A stretch of DNA of 64,000 nucleotides, taken from positions 2,852,001 to 2,916,000 of the forward strand of contig JAUCEF010000014.1 of assembly GCA_033558025.1 (NCBI GenBank). Direction: 5' to 3'. The notes below the pieces were generated by a model, which was not told where the DNA came from, did not search any database, and saw only the letters and a list, made by a program, of their open reading frames with translations. Numbering within the stretch: position 1 is the stretch's first letter; each line of letters opens with the position of its first letter. This DNA is from Phytophthora sp. 'mugwort' (Eukaryota > Oomycota > Peronosporomycetes > Peronosporales > Peronosporaceae). Position numbers and translations under genes: made by a program. This document shows, one piece after another, positions 20,828 to 32,296 of this stretch.

Positions 20828-21834
20828 CATGACGCGGCAACTACTGATGCAGTGCGAGCGCATGACAAATAAGTACACAGAGCTGGTAATTGTGTGGGCT
20901 TTGATGTATACGGATGGTTATAACGAACGCAGTGCAAAGTGTATGGGCCCTCCTTTCTGTGGAGTAAGTACCTTTCTCAAGTGCTAGCACGCCCTGGACG
21001 CTTCCAGCGTCGGTACCGAATGAGTTTCGACGCATCCAGCCAGGAATGCGGTTTGCTAGGGCCTAAACTACGTGTTCTGCATCCTTACTCGACTGTTCGT
21101 GTTGAAATTGTACTGCATTGTATGCTGCGATGGCTAGCTGGTGGATCCTACGATGACATTTCAGCTATTGCTTTGATGACTGTGCCTAATTTTTTTTCGT
21201 TATATGAATTCGGGTATGTCTGCGTTACTTGCATGTGAGGAGTTAGCTATTAGGTTTCCTAAAACGAGAGATGATATGAAATCGCAATGCGATGCTTTTG
21301 CTACAAAAAAGTATGGATGGGGCATTAAGAGGTTATATTGGAGCTGTGGATGGCTACTTGTGCAGAACTAAAATTCCCACCAAATGTGAAGCAGCTCACG
21401 TAACCTCTTTTTTCTCTGGGCATTATCATTGTTATCGTGTTATTGTGCTGGCTCCATGCGATCATCTATCTCGTTTTACATCTTTTAGCATGAAGTGCCC
21501 TGGCGGTACTAACGATGTGCGTGCCTTTCAGTTATCCCCCTGACATAATGTTTGTGCTAATCTTCCACTTGGCGTCTATCTAGTGAGAGATAACGCGTGC
21601 ATACCTACAAATGAATGCTAACTCCATACACTGTTGCTGATGGAATGGACGAAAGTAAAGATACTTCTAACTTTTTTCGTTACTCAGTTGCGTATTAGAA
21701 TCGAACAGACATTTGGACTGATGGTTACAAAGTGGCGGATACTGAAAAAGCCTCTTGAAGTACCTTTAAAAAATGTACCAACTGTGGTCTATACAATAAT
21801 GAGTCTTCATAATTTCTGTATTAATAGTTGAGAA
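20828..21834 (+). pseudogene. PIF/Harbinger-type DDE transposase, frameshifted
   Basis: The possible first exon (ATG 20828) ends at a GTAAGT near 20963. The body begins with RFQRRYRMSFDA, then LHCMLRWLAGGSYDDIS. The DDE_4-type catalytic signature is readable across frames: GAVDGYLCRT (first Asp, about 21337), MKCPGGTNDVRAF (second Asp, about 21510), and LRIRIEQTFGLMVTKWRILKK (Glu, about 21690), then YTIMSLHNFCINS and TAG. At least three frame changes separate 20939-21238, 21240-21310, 21292-21543 and 21634-21834, so it is inactive. Harbinger elements normally carry a second DNA-binding protein; the broken gene on the other strand at 22177-23448 is a candidate. Confidence 0.75.
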
Positions 21835-22176
21835 AATGGATACGACAGCGTCGAAGTCGAGCGTATTTTCGTGCAGAATCAAGACGGCCAGCGAGATCTC
21901 GGCTACATTCCCTCCAGTATTGAAGTCACAAGCTAAACACCAAGAACCTGCGTTTTCCGTGGCGACATTTGCAAGTTTATTTGGTCGCAAGGGCCTCGCC
22001 GATCAGGTTACAACATCGTCCGCAACACCCCGCAAGTTCCACGTCATCAAACTGTCTGAACATCTCACAACTTCAACTTCAATAGAACACGATTTAATTA
22101 GCCCCAACATATCGAGAGACAAGCGTAATAGTCAAAGGGTGGCCACAAATTGTTTTATTTGCCCTGCTAATCTCTG

Positions 22177-23448
22177 TTACAGGCAGGCATCCATCTCGCT
22201 GCGGAGCTTGGCAATGCAACTGGAGATCGGCAACTTCAACGCCGTCTTGGTGTCGCCTTGCTTGCACAAGCGGGCCAGTGCGCATCTCATGTCGCTCACC
22301 GACCGTTGTAAGCTGATCAGCAGCTCAACGCCATCCTTTTTCTCGCGTACAGCGGAGGCGCGCATGGTGACTTCATGCCCCGCCTTGCTGCGAGAATCCT
22401 TTTGGCGCTTTAGCGCAATGCTTTCGTCGAAAAAAGCTATCGCTTCGTCAGCAGCGTCCTCTTCTCATTTGTAAAGAGCTCTCGTAAAACCTCCTCGACT
22501 ACCCCATCCGATCGCTTCCCTGTAAGACACAGTAGCCAAAAGCAATTACATGTCACCAATGCGCTAAAATCATTTAGAGACATATTGTAGGCAACACCCA
22601 CTGTTGCGCCCCTGGGTTGGCTTCGTAGCGGTCCCTTGAGTAGTAGAGGCGGCCTTTATTGAGTCGAAAGCGATCGTTTCTGGCAGTAGTTGAATCACGC
22701 ACTGATGGAGGTTTGGGCGCGTGGTCGTGATTAACAATTGCAGGTAGAAGACGTCCATGTGCCCGCCGTGGAATGCCTCAAAAGGTCTGTGGTTTCCGGA
22801 CATGGTAAATTGGCGAAAACCTCGCGATACTTGCTCGTCACACGTTTCCACATCGACCACAGTTTCGCGCATATCATGCTGGCGGAAGTTCGCGGCGGCG
22901 ATACTGCTAAACTCGTTCCTCATGTGAAGTACAGCATTAAAACTTTCGTTATCTTCGTCGTTGTTATCGGCAGTGACGCTCCGCCACATAGCTGACCCGC
23001 TACCGATGGTGCGGCTGTCCAGCGCTTCACGACTAGCGAGGTCCCCTGGGCTGGAGAGGCGCTCGCAGTGAACATCAGAGAACAATACATTTAGCAGCCT
23101 AAACATGCACTCCACAGTCCTGCGGTCCGCCACGCCCTGCTGAAAAGGATCTTGACTACGTCTGTAGCCTGGATGGTCTCCACTACCACGAGAGAGGCTC
23201 GAAGGGCGGTCAAGTACGACGCTTTGTTCAGCGAAGCCGGCGTGGCTTTCAGCCGCCGACATTCCGTGCGGAGAGCATTGGCTCCCCATGTCTTGAAGAT
23301 CTCCATGGCACCTTCGACGCGATCTAGCTCCTGTATTGCTGCTTGCGCTTGGGGGCTTAGTTGTGTCTCCAACCACTCGTCCCACTCCCGACGGCGCGAA
23401 ATAAACTTGGGAGCGGGACGATCTCGGGAGTTCCTGGTCCTGCACCAC
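22177..23448 (-). pseudogene. Repeat-family protein with SAP-like motif, frameshifted
   Basis: Reading from the right: a basic start, then ETQLSPQAQAAIQELDRVEG and WGANALRTECRRLKATPAS (a helix-extended-helix that resembles a SAP DNA-binding motif). After a frame change near 23140 it reads RRTVECMFRLLNVLFSD, then VSRGFRQFTMSGNHRPFEAF, MDVFYLQLLI and QLLPETIAFDSI. A probable intron (22601-22520, GTGGGT...TTACAG) leads to KRSDGVVEEVLRELFTNE. A 1-nt shift near 22465 precedes EAIAFFDESIALKRQKDS, and the segment ends SEMDACL and TAA (22177). This looks like a repeated oomycete family accompanying DNA transposons (inference). The plus-strand ORF over it is a shadow. Confidence 0.55.
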
Positions 23449-23689
23449 TGATCGGCTGGGCCAATTACATTGCGTTATTGCGTCCCAGGCTGGGAGCGGG
23501 AACTTAAGAACGGCCCTAAGTCGTCCAATGCAAATTCGGGTCTGATTATTGTTTATCCTTTTCTGGTCCTATCTTCCTATCCTGGACCCTATCTCGCACC
23601 ACCCGAATCTCCTGAGTCTTGCCCTTCTTCAACCACTCAACACGTATCGTCTTCACACTTGCCCATCGCCGAGGAGATTGCTGATCGAA

Positions 23690-24240
23690 ATCCCGATCTG
23701 CCAGATCGCGGGTGTCCGACGCGTATGTCGATCTGCCAACACCGGTCGGCCCGATCTGCCAGATCGCGTATGTCCGAACATGTATGCCGATCTGACAGAT
23801 CGAGAATGTCGGAACCTGTATGCCGGTCGGCAAATACCGATCGACCCGATCCGCTCGATTTCGACCGCAAGATCGATCCGATCTGCCCGATCTCATCTCG
23901 GACGGCGGGTGTAGGCCGATCTGTGGACGCCAGATCAGCCCGATCCTCCGAACCTTGAACACCAGATCGGCCCGATCTGCCCGATCTCGGACGGTGGGGT
24001 GTAGGCTGATCTGTGGACGCCGTATCAGCCCGATCCTCCGAACCTTGAACACCAGATCGGCCCGAGCTTCCAAACCTTGAACGCCGGATCGGCTCGATCT
24101 GCCAGTCCCGTTATCGATCGGCTCGATCTAGACAGCAAGATCGATCCGATCTGCCCATCTCGGACGGCGGGGTGTAGGCCGATCTGCGGAAGCTGAGTCA
24201 GCTCGATGTCCCATAACTTGAACGTCTTATCGGCCCGGTA
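23690..24240. repeat. GATC-rich imperfect tandem repeat
   Basis: Dense CGATCTGCC / GGCAGATCG palindromic words. Within it, a unit of about 89 bp starting CTCGGACGGCGGG recurs at 23897 and 23986, with a third more diverged copy at 24159. The shared inner block CAGCCCGATCCTCCGAACC occurs in the first two. Predicted proteins over it are repetitive Arg/Ser/Asp strings, so I treat it as non-coding. A run of C follows at about 24241. Confidence 0.7.
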
Positions 24241-24725
24241 ACCCCCCCCCCCACCCCACGGACACTAGATCCGCGCGATCGGGGTCCAACCAAGGTCAAA
24301 CGGGGGTTAGATCCGGTTTGATCGGTTCCGTCACCGCTTACCAGTCCTGATCTCTTGCATCCCCCTCGATTCGGGCTCCGAATATCCATCCGATCCCCGA
24401 TCGGTCGGACGATTGTAGTATAACAGATCTGGGCTGGGTGGGTGCCCGACCCTGGTTTCCTTTCTCGTCATCGAAGCATCCCCTTACACGCCAGATTAAG
24501 TCGAACGTCGCCTCGCCTTTACCTCGCATCTCGATCCGGCTTGATCGCTCCATCTCTTCACAACTGGGGCCGCCTTTCTCACCGATCTGGCCATTCCTTA
24601 GGGATCTGATATTCTTGGTTGGCGCTTCTCCACAACCACCCCCTGTCCGAAGTCGTTGCCGTACAGCGGCCACACTCCCGTCACACTTCTCAATCTTTGT
24701 CCCAACAAGCCATTTACTCAATTCC

Positions 24726-25105
24726 ATGAGTGATCACCACTCCGACGCCTCTGACGAGGGCCGATCACCACACGCTTCGCCCCACAGCGTTAGGTCCCGT
24801 GTTCTACCTCCTTGCATGCGCACGTCGACTCGACAACTCAAGTCGTGGCGCACTCGCCCCTTCTGCGAGATCGCATGCACCAGGATCGCGTTATAGCCAA
24901 GGTGTCTGACGATTTGTGTGCCTTGAGCAATTCCGACACGATCAAGGTGAGGAGATCCGGAGGTTCCGGGCTGAAATCTACAAAGCTCTCCCAGCCCAGG
25001 GAGATCAGTCGATCGTTCGTCATCTCCGCGATCAGCTTCGTCAGCAGGCCGCTGAGATTCAAGACGTGGAGGGTCGTCTCGACAGTGTTCAGCGGGAAAT
25101 CTCCC
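24726..25105 (+). pseudogene. Probable Gypsy-type gag start, cut by a Copia LTR
   Basis: ATG 24726 starts MSDHHSDASDEGRSPHASP; after a frame shift near 24815, STTQVVAHSPLLRDRM; after another near 24925, LEQFRHDQGEEIRRFRAEIY and RQQAAEIQDVEGRLDSVQ, an amphipathic coiled coil. The reading stops where Copia LTR sequence begins at 25106. A Ser-rich start followed by a coiled coil fits the gag of oomycete Gypsy elements, but no zinc knuckle or pol is present, so the family is an inference. The sequence upstream (24.25-24.72 kb) may be its LTR or leader; no LTR boundaries could be set. Confidence 0.4.
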
Positions 25106-25151
25106 TAACCGGTTACTGGTACACAGTACCAAAACCCGTCAACCGTCAATA
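25106..25151 (-). repeat. Truncated family A LTR (3' LTR of CA1)
   Basis: 46 bp matching the first part of the family A LTR in reverse (TATTGACGG... to ...GTAACCGGTTA), directly adjoining the polypurine tract and pol stop of CA1. The remaining 300 bp are missing and the Gypsy-like gag follows, so the left end of the stack was lost by deletion or recombination. Confidence 0.8.
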
Positions 25152-28100
25152 CGCCCCCTCAATGCGAACACGCGTGGATTCCGAGGGACGCCGTCAGATC
25201 CATGTGGCGCGGTCCTGGCAGTGCCTTGGTCATGATGCCCGCCAGCATGATAGAAGTCTCGCAGTACTCGAGCTTGACTTCGCCGCGCTTGACCTCATCA
25301 CGGATGTGATGGTACTTGATATCGATGTGCTTGGCACGACCGTGGTTCACAGGGTTCTTCGTCATCTTGATGCACGACTGGTTGCCTTCGAGGATGTTGA
25401 GCTCTGGCCCCGATTCGTTCGCTGCCGTCAAAATCTCGCACAACAGGCGATGAATCCACTTGCCTTCTTGGACGGCCAGACTGAGCGCGATGTATTCCGC
25501 TTCGCTCGTTGATAGCGACACACTTGACTGTTTCTTGCTTCCCCAACTGACTGGCGCGCCCATCAAAATGAACGTATAGCCCGAAGTTGACTTGCGATCG
25601 GAATGGTCGCCGGCCCAGTCTGCGTCTCAGTAGCCGCGAAAAAAAAAGTCCACCTTGTCACCGGGTTTGAAGCAGATTCCATGCGACTTGGTCTCTTGTT
25701 AGCGGAGGATTCGCTTCACTGCAACCCAGTGTTCGACTTGAGGGTTTTCCATGAAGCGCGACACATATCCCACGGCGAAAGCGATATCTGGTCGCGTCGC
25801 AGTCATCAAGTGCATGAGTGCACCCACAGCTTCACGAAAGGGAACGTTGATCTTGGTCGGCGCGTTGCTTGGAACCAGTCGAGAGCTCAAATCCGCGGGA
25901 CTTACCACAGCCTTGCAGTCATCCATGCCGAAACGCTTGAGAATGTCGTCCACATAACGCCGCTGGCACATCGTCACACTGCCGTCCGGGCCGTCCACCA
26001 GCTCGATTCCAAAGACGAACACACACTAGCAACTGTCAGTCATTTCGAAGCGTGTCTTGAGGTCGTTCTTCGTGCGTGAGATCAGCTCGGGTGAACTTCC
26101 GGTGACCAACACATCGTCAACGTAGACCAGCACGAGCACACAGTGGCCATCGACAACCTTGATGTAGAGGCACGGGTCGAAGGCTGAAACTTGAAAACCG
26201 ATAGAACACACGAATTCGTCGAAGGTCTCGTTCCATACGCGCGAAGCTTGCTTGAGACCGTAGATCGCCTTCACCAATTCCAAGCAGTCGAAATCACCAT
26301 CCAGCTCGACGCCTTCAGGAACCACGCAGAACACCAACTCCTTCATGACGCCGTACAGAAATGCCGTTACCACGTCGAGTTGGTCGAGGGGCCAGTCGAA
26401 ATACTTGGCAATCGCGATGACCATGCGCAGTGTCACGTACTTGACCACGGGCGAGAACGTCTCCGTGTAGTCGATGCCGTACTTTTGCTTGAAACCCTTG
26501 GCCACCAGGCGCGCCTTGTACTTCTCGATCGATCCGTCGGCTTTGCGCTTAATCTTGAACACCCACTTGGTACCGATGGCGCGTTGTCCGCTGGGCAACT
26601 TGGCAGCACGAAACACACCACGAAGTCGCATCGACTTGAGTTCCGCACGAACAGCCTTGCGCCAATGCACTTGATCAGGTCCGTTGACCGCTTCTTGGAA
26701 TGTCGACGGCTCCGATAAGTCCACGGCTGCTTCGACCGCGTTGGCACTTGCACGCCAAAACACAGATGGAGTCGATTCTTCATCTTGGTCTCCAGACTTT
26801 TCTTCTTCATCTGCGTCTGTTCGGTGCGAAGGGGAGTCGTTCGGTGCACTTGCTTCTTCCAGTCCAGGTCGATGACGCACAGCGCGCGGTCTTCTGGCAG
26901 CTTCATCTTCGTCACTCGGGCGGCTCTTGCGCTTCCCTGCCTGTTTGTACTCCGTCTGGCGCGGACCATCATCGTCGATGTCGAGCGAGTCGAAGTCCAG
27001 GTCGTCGACATCTTCATCAGAAATCGACGGTGAAAATCCAAAGGTCGATTCATCGAAGTTGACATCGCGACTGATGACCACCTGCCCCGCCTCGATGTCA
27101 TAAAGTCGATACGCCTTGGACACTTCTTCGTAACCCAGAAACAATCCGGCGCGAGCCTTGGGATCCCACTTGAGTCGCTTCTCCTTCGGAGTCAGGATGT
27201 ACGTCCGACAGCCGAAAGCACGCATGTGCTTCACACTCGGCTTGGACTTGTAGACGATCTCGAACGGAGTCTTGTGCTCGATCTTGGGTGACGGCAGGCG
27301 GTTCTTCACATAGATGGCCGTCATCGCCGCCTCAGCCCAGAAACACTTGTCCAGCTTGGCGTGATGCAACATGCTGCGGCCGATCGTGATGATAGTTCGG
27401 ATGGCTCGCTCTGCCGTGCCGTTGGTCTGGTGCGCGTACGGAACCGTGGTTTGCTGTTCGATGCCTTCGTCTTCGTAAAAATCCTTGAGCGAGTTGGTCG
27501 CAAACTCACGAGCTCCGTCGTGCCGCACAAACTTGACCTTCTTGCCGAATTGCGTCTGCACCTTCATGATGTATGTCTTGATGCAGTCTTCACTCTCCGA
27601 CTTGGCACGCAGACAGAAACCCTTCATGCATCCGCTGGCTTCGTCCACGATCAGTAGCAGATACTTGCTGCCGCCAAGCGAGTTTTCTTCCATGGGTCCG
27701 CAGATATCGAAGTGGAGCAGCTCAAATGTGTCGTAGCGACGCTTGTCACGGTTGCTTGGAAATGGTTTTTGGACCATTTTGCCTTGCTGGCAACCACGAC
27801 ACACACTTGGTCCACTCGACTTGGAAGGTGCTTTCGCGTCCTTGATCATCTTGGTGTCGACCATCTTGCGAAGAACCTCGACTGGAGCGTGACCCATACG
27901 CGCGTGCAAATCGACCGTCCTTCCACTTGTCGCCGCATTTGCCGATCGCTGAGGTGTGCGAAGCCAGTAGAGTCCATCCACGAGATCCGCCGTCGCCACC
28001 ACTTGATTCGAGTCCTTGCGCGAAACGTGCATCTCAGTGCCGTCAAATATCACTTGGAACTTGCCATGCTTGTTTATCTGCGGCACTGAAAGCAGATTCT

Positions 28101-29206
28101 TGCTCATATTTGGCACGTAAAGCGCGTTCTTGATCTCGATCTCGCGCTCGTCGCCGTTAGGCAGGACCACTCTTTCCACGATGGTCCCCACACCCTTGAT
28201 GGCAGCCTTGTTGCCATCGGCCACCGAAAGTTCGCCTTCACTTCGCTCGATCAAATTGGCGAACTTGGACTTGTCGTTGCAAATATGGTGCGTGGCACCG
28301 CTGTCAACCGCCCACATCCCGGACACATTCTTGTCCGTCGAAACTCCACATTCCAGGGAAACCGCGAACGCCACTTGATCGTAGTCGTTGTCGTAGCCGT
28401 CGCTGTCGTTTCTCCACTGGATGTTGTTGGCCCCGCGTCCACGGCCGTTGCCGCCGCGTCTTGGCCCTCGGTTCTCGTCCTTCTGCTTGGTCCAGCACTT
28501 GTCAATGACATGCCCCAATTTACCGCAGTACGTGCATTGGCGAGACTCTCGGTCGGTGTTGAACGCCTTGGCCGCGTTCTCAGTCTTCACCGTCGCCGTC
28601 TTCTCGCCTTGTCGCTTGATGTGCTCGTTCGTGAGCACCTTCACAACGTCTTGCGACCGCAGCTCGGCGCTACTCATCTCCAAGTTCAGCACGACGTTCT
28701 CGTAGCTCTTGGGGAGACTGCGCAGCAAGCAGATCGCCACGTCCTCGTCCTCCATCTTGGCGCCAATGCTGCTGAGCTTGGCGCTGATGTTCAGGACATC
28801 ATTGCAATGATGCAACACATTGCCGCCTTCCGACATCTCCATGCTGAAGAGCTGTCGCTTGAGGTAGATGCGACCAGCCTTCTGCGATCCACCGTACAGC
28901 GTCTTCAAGCGCGTCCACGCGATCCATGCTTCCTCGCAGTCATCGACCACATGATGGTAGTCGGCGTCCATGTGAAGCAACATCAGTCCAAAAGCGATGT
29001 TGCTCGACTTGACATACTCGTCCTTGGCCCGGGAGTCCGTAAAGGATGGAGACGTTTCCCGATTCACCACATGCCACGTCGACTTGGTCAGGAACACGCC
29101 ACGCATGTAGCGGTTCCACGTCGCGTAGTTGTCTCCGTTGAACTTGTCGATGGAGACCTTGGTCGAGACGTCTTGGGCAGAGGACATGGTGCTTGGGCTC
29201 ATAACC
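25152..29206 (-). pseudogene. Copia family A gag-pol, copy CA1 (stops in pol)
   Basis: A single Copia polyprotein read from ATG 29200-29202 (inside the primer-binding site) to TGA 25159. Order: gag; CCHC zinc knuckle [14 protein letters not shown]; protease [12 protein letters not shown]-pre-integrase CRGCQQGKM; integrase with FDICGPM and [11 protein letters not shown]; reverse transcriptase with [17 protein letters not shown] and YVDDVLV; RNase H with [11 protein letters not shown] and [10 protein letters not shown]. The upstream two thirds are open to 26029, where a TAG follows TDSC (other copies read SGKC). Further stops lie near 25697 and 25630. Subfamily Aa by its gag. This is the most decayed long copy. 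Confidence 0.9.
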
Positions 29207-29549
29207 TGATAAAAGGTATGGATCTTGATAAGTGAAGCTTGGACGGAGCGAAGGAGGTTCTGCACTTGGGTGCGGGGACCGGAGTGAAGACCACTTGAGC
29301 TGAAGAAGGAAGATTCGAAAGTGATTGATTTATCGGAGCTTACACTACCTAGTCTACCACATAGATATGCAGCCCTGCATCCAATCATTGGTGCATCCAA
29401 TCACCAACACTCCGCACTCATCCAATCTTCCTACTCGTCTAATCATCGGTTGCGTAAACAACGTACCGTAAACATCGCGGGATCGTGTTGGACCGGTTCG
29501 GGTTAACCGGTTACTGGTACACAGTACCAAAACCAGGCAACCCTCAATA
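29207..29549 (-). repeat. Family A LTR shared by CA1 and CA2 (343 bp, mosaic)
   Basis: 5' LTR of CA1 and, because polypurine tract and pol end follow it on the other side, also 3' LTR of CA2. Its R/U5-side end (29207-29260) reads TGATAAAAGGTATGGATCTT, closer to the 339-bp subfamily, while the remainder matches the 343-bp subfamily. Confidence 0.88.
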
Positions 29550-29614
29550 CGCCCCCTCAATGCGAACACGCGTGGATACCGAGGGACGCCGTCAGATCCG
29601 TGTGGCGCGGTCCT
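29550..29614 (-). mobile_element. CA2: internal remnant of a family A element
   Basis: 65 bp consisting of the polypurine tract (GAGGGGGCG, reverse strand) and the last codons of pol, joined directly to an LTR. Almost the whole gag-pol is deleted between two LTRs in the same orientation. Confidence 0.8.
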
Positions 29615-29957
29615 TGATAAAGGTGTTGAGGTCTTGAAGCGAGGCTTGGGTTGAGCGGAGGGAGTTCTGCACTTGGGTGCGGGGACCGGAGTGAAGACCA
29701 CTTGAGCTGAAGAAGGAAGATTCGAAAGTGATTGATTTATCGGAGCTTACACTACCTAGTCTACCACATAGATATGCAGCCCTGCATCCAATCATTTGGT
29801 GCATCCAATCACCAACACTCCGCACTCATCCAATCATCCTACTCGTCTAATCATCGGTTGCGTAAACAACGTACCGTAAACATCGCGGGATCGTGTTGGA
29901 CCGGTTCGGGTTAACCGGTTACTGGTACACAGTACCAAAACCTGGCAACCCTCAATA
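29615..29957 (-). repeat. Family A LTR (343 bp, Aa), 5' LTR of CA2
   Basis: Full-length: in reverse it runs TATTGAGGG...CTTTATCA. To its right lies plus-strand pol of CA3, starting in the middle of the integrase-RT linker. Confidence 0.9.
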
Positions 29958-31957
29958 CTCGCGCCGGATTGTTTCTGGGTTACGAAGAAGTGTCCAAGGC
30001 GTATCGACTTTATGACATCGAGGCGGGGCAGGTGGTCATCAGTCGCGATGTCAACTTCGATGAGTCGACCTTTGGATGTTCACCGACGATTTCCGATGAA
30101 GATGTCGACGACCTGGACTTCGACTCGCTCGACATCGACAATGATGGTTTCCGCCAGACGGAGTACACGCAGGCAGGGAAGCGCAAGAGCCGCCCGAGTG
30201 ACGAAGATGAAGCTGCCAGAAAACCGCGAGCTGTGCGTCATCGACCTGGACTGGAAGAAGCAAGTGCGCCGAACTACTCCCCTCCGCACCGAGCAGACGC
30301 AGACGAAGAAGAAAAGTCTGGAGACCAAGATGAAGAATCGACTCCATCTGTGTTTTGGCGTGCAAGTGCCAACGCGGTCGAAGCAGCCGTCGACTTATCG
30401 GAGCCGTCGACATTCCAAGAAGCGGTCAACGGCCCGGACCAACTGCACTGGCGCAAGGCGATTCGTGCGGAACTCAAGTCGATGCGACTTCGTGGTGTGT
30501 TTCGTGCTGCCAAGTTGCCCAGCGGACAAACCGCCATCGGTACCAAGTGGGTGTTCAAGATTAATCGCAAAGCCGACGGATCGATCGAGAAGTACAAGGC
30601 GCGCCTGGTGGCCAAGGGTTTCAAGCAAAAGTACGGCATCGACTACACGGAGACGTTCTCGCCCGTGGTCAAGTACGTGACGCTGCGCATGGTCATCGCG
30701 ATCGCCAAGTACTTTGGCTGGCCCCTCGACCAACTCGACGTGGTGACTGCATTCCTATACGGGATAATGAAGGAGTTGGTGTTCTGCGTGGTTCCTGAAG
30801 GCATCGAGCTGGATGGTGATTTCGACTGCCTGGAATTGGTCAAGGCGATCTACGGTCTCAAGCAAGCTTCGCGCGTGTGGAATGAGACCTTCGACGAGTT
30901 CGTGTGCTCCATCGGCTTTCAAGTATCGGCGTTCGACCCGTGCCTCTACATCAAGATCGTTGACGGTCACTGCGTGCTAGTGCTGGTCTACGTGGATGAC
31001 GTGCTGATTACCGGAAGTTCACCCGAACTGATCTCACGCACGAAGACCGACCTCAAGACACGCTTCGAGATGACCGACAGCGGCAAGTGCGCGTTCGTTC
31101 TTGGGATCGAATTGGTGGACGGCCCGGACGGCAGCGTGACGATGTGTCAGCGCCGCTATGTGGATGACATTCTCAAGCGTTTTGGTATGGACGAGTGCAA
31201 GGCCGTGGTGAGTCCCGTCGACATAAGCACTCGACTGATTCAAGTGACGCAGCGACTAAGGTGAACGCTCCGTTTCGCGAAGCTGTTGGTGCTCTGATGC
31301 ACTTGATGACTGCCACGCGCCCGGACATCGCGTACGCCGTTGGCTATGCGTCGCGCTTCATGGAGAACCCTCAAGAAGAACACTGGGTTGCGGTCAAGCG
31401 TATCTTTCGCTACCTGCAAGGCACCAAGACGCATGGAATCTGCTTCAAGCCGGGTGACAACATCGACTTTCGTGGGTACTCGGACGCGGACTGGGCTGGC
31501 GACCTCGCGGACCGCAAGTCGACTTCCGGCTACACGTTCATGCTAATGGGTGCACCAGTGAGCTGGGGAAGCAAGAAGCAGTCAAGTGTTTCGCTGTCTA
31601 CGAGTGAGGCGGAGTACATCGCACTCAGTCTGGCGATCCAAGAAGGCAAGTGGATTCATCGCCTGTTGTGCGAGATTTTGACGGCAGCGAACAAATCGGG
31701 GCCAGAGCTCAAGATCCTCGAAGACAACCAGTCGTGCATCAAGATGACGAAGAACCCAGTGAACCATGGTCGCGCCAAGCACATCGACATCAAGTACCAT
31801 CACATCCGTGATGAGGTCAAGCGCGGCGAAGTCAAGCTCGAGTACTGCGAGACTTCTATCATGCTGGCGGACATCATGACCAAGGCACTGCCAGGACCGC
31901 GCCACACGGATCTGACGGCGTCCCTCGGAATCCACGCGTGTTCGCATTGAGGGGGCG
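29958..31957 (+). pseudogene. Copia family A pol 3' half, copy CA3
   Basis: Starts abruptly in the region encoding [20 protein letters not shown], so gag, protease and most of integrase are missing at the junction with CA2. RT ([25 protein letters not shown]) and RNase H ([40 protein letters not shown]) follow, ending at TGA near 31950 and the polypurine tract TTGAGGGGGCG. One base is missing near 31238 (STRLI/QVTQ against [12 protein letters not shown] in other copies), breaking the frame between RT and RNase H. Confidence 0.9.
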
Positions 31958-32296
31958 TATTGAGGGTTGCCGGGTTTTGGTACTGTGTACCAGTAACCGG
32001 TTAACCCGAACCGGTCCAACACGATCCCGCGATGTTTACGGTACGTTGTTTACGCCACCGATGATTAGACGAGTAGGATGATTGGACGAACACCGGTGAG
32101 TGATGGTTGATTAGATGCACTAGGTGATAGGACGCAGGGTCGCGTGTCTATAACAGTAGGGTGTAAGCTCCAACAATTCAATCACTTTCGAATCTTCATT
32201 CTACCCCTCAAGTGCCTTCGCTCCGGTCCCGCCGTCTGCGACGTCCCTCCCTCCGCTTCGTACAAGCTTCGTGTCCAAGATCCATACCTTTCATCA
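31958..32296 (+). repeat. Family A LTR (339 bp, Ab) shared by CA3 and CA4
   Basis: Runs TATTGAGGG...CTTTCATCA. Pol end and polypurine tract of CA3 lie left, and GGTTATGAGCCC plus gag of CA4 lie right, both on the plus strand. Confidence 0.92.

Noticed and set aside
21836..22474. 212-codon plus-strand ORF after the Harbinger transposase
   Set aside because: Ser-rich and without domain; the minus strand gives a more protein-like reading (EAIAFFDESIALKRQKDS ...).
23470..24080. ORFs on both strands over the GATC repeat
   Set aside because: Their proteins are repetitive because the DNA is; all frames are open by repeat structure.
23897..24250. CRISPR-like array
   Set aside because: Repeat spacing is irregular and the 'spacers' are themselves related; eukaryotic context.
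24916..25512. 198-codon plus-strand ORF
   Set aside because: A fusion of the Gypsy-like gag coiled coil with antisense LTR and RNase H sequence across the 25106 junction; not a real gene.
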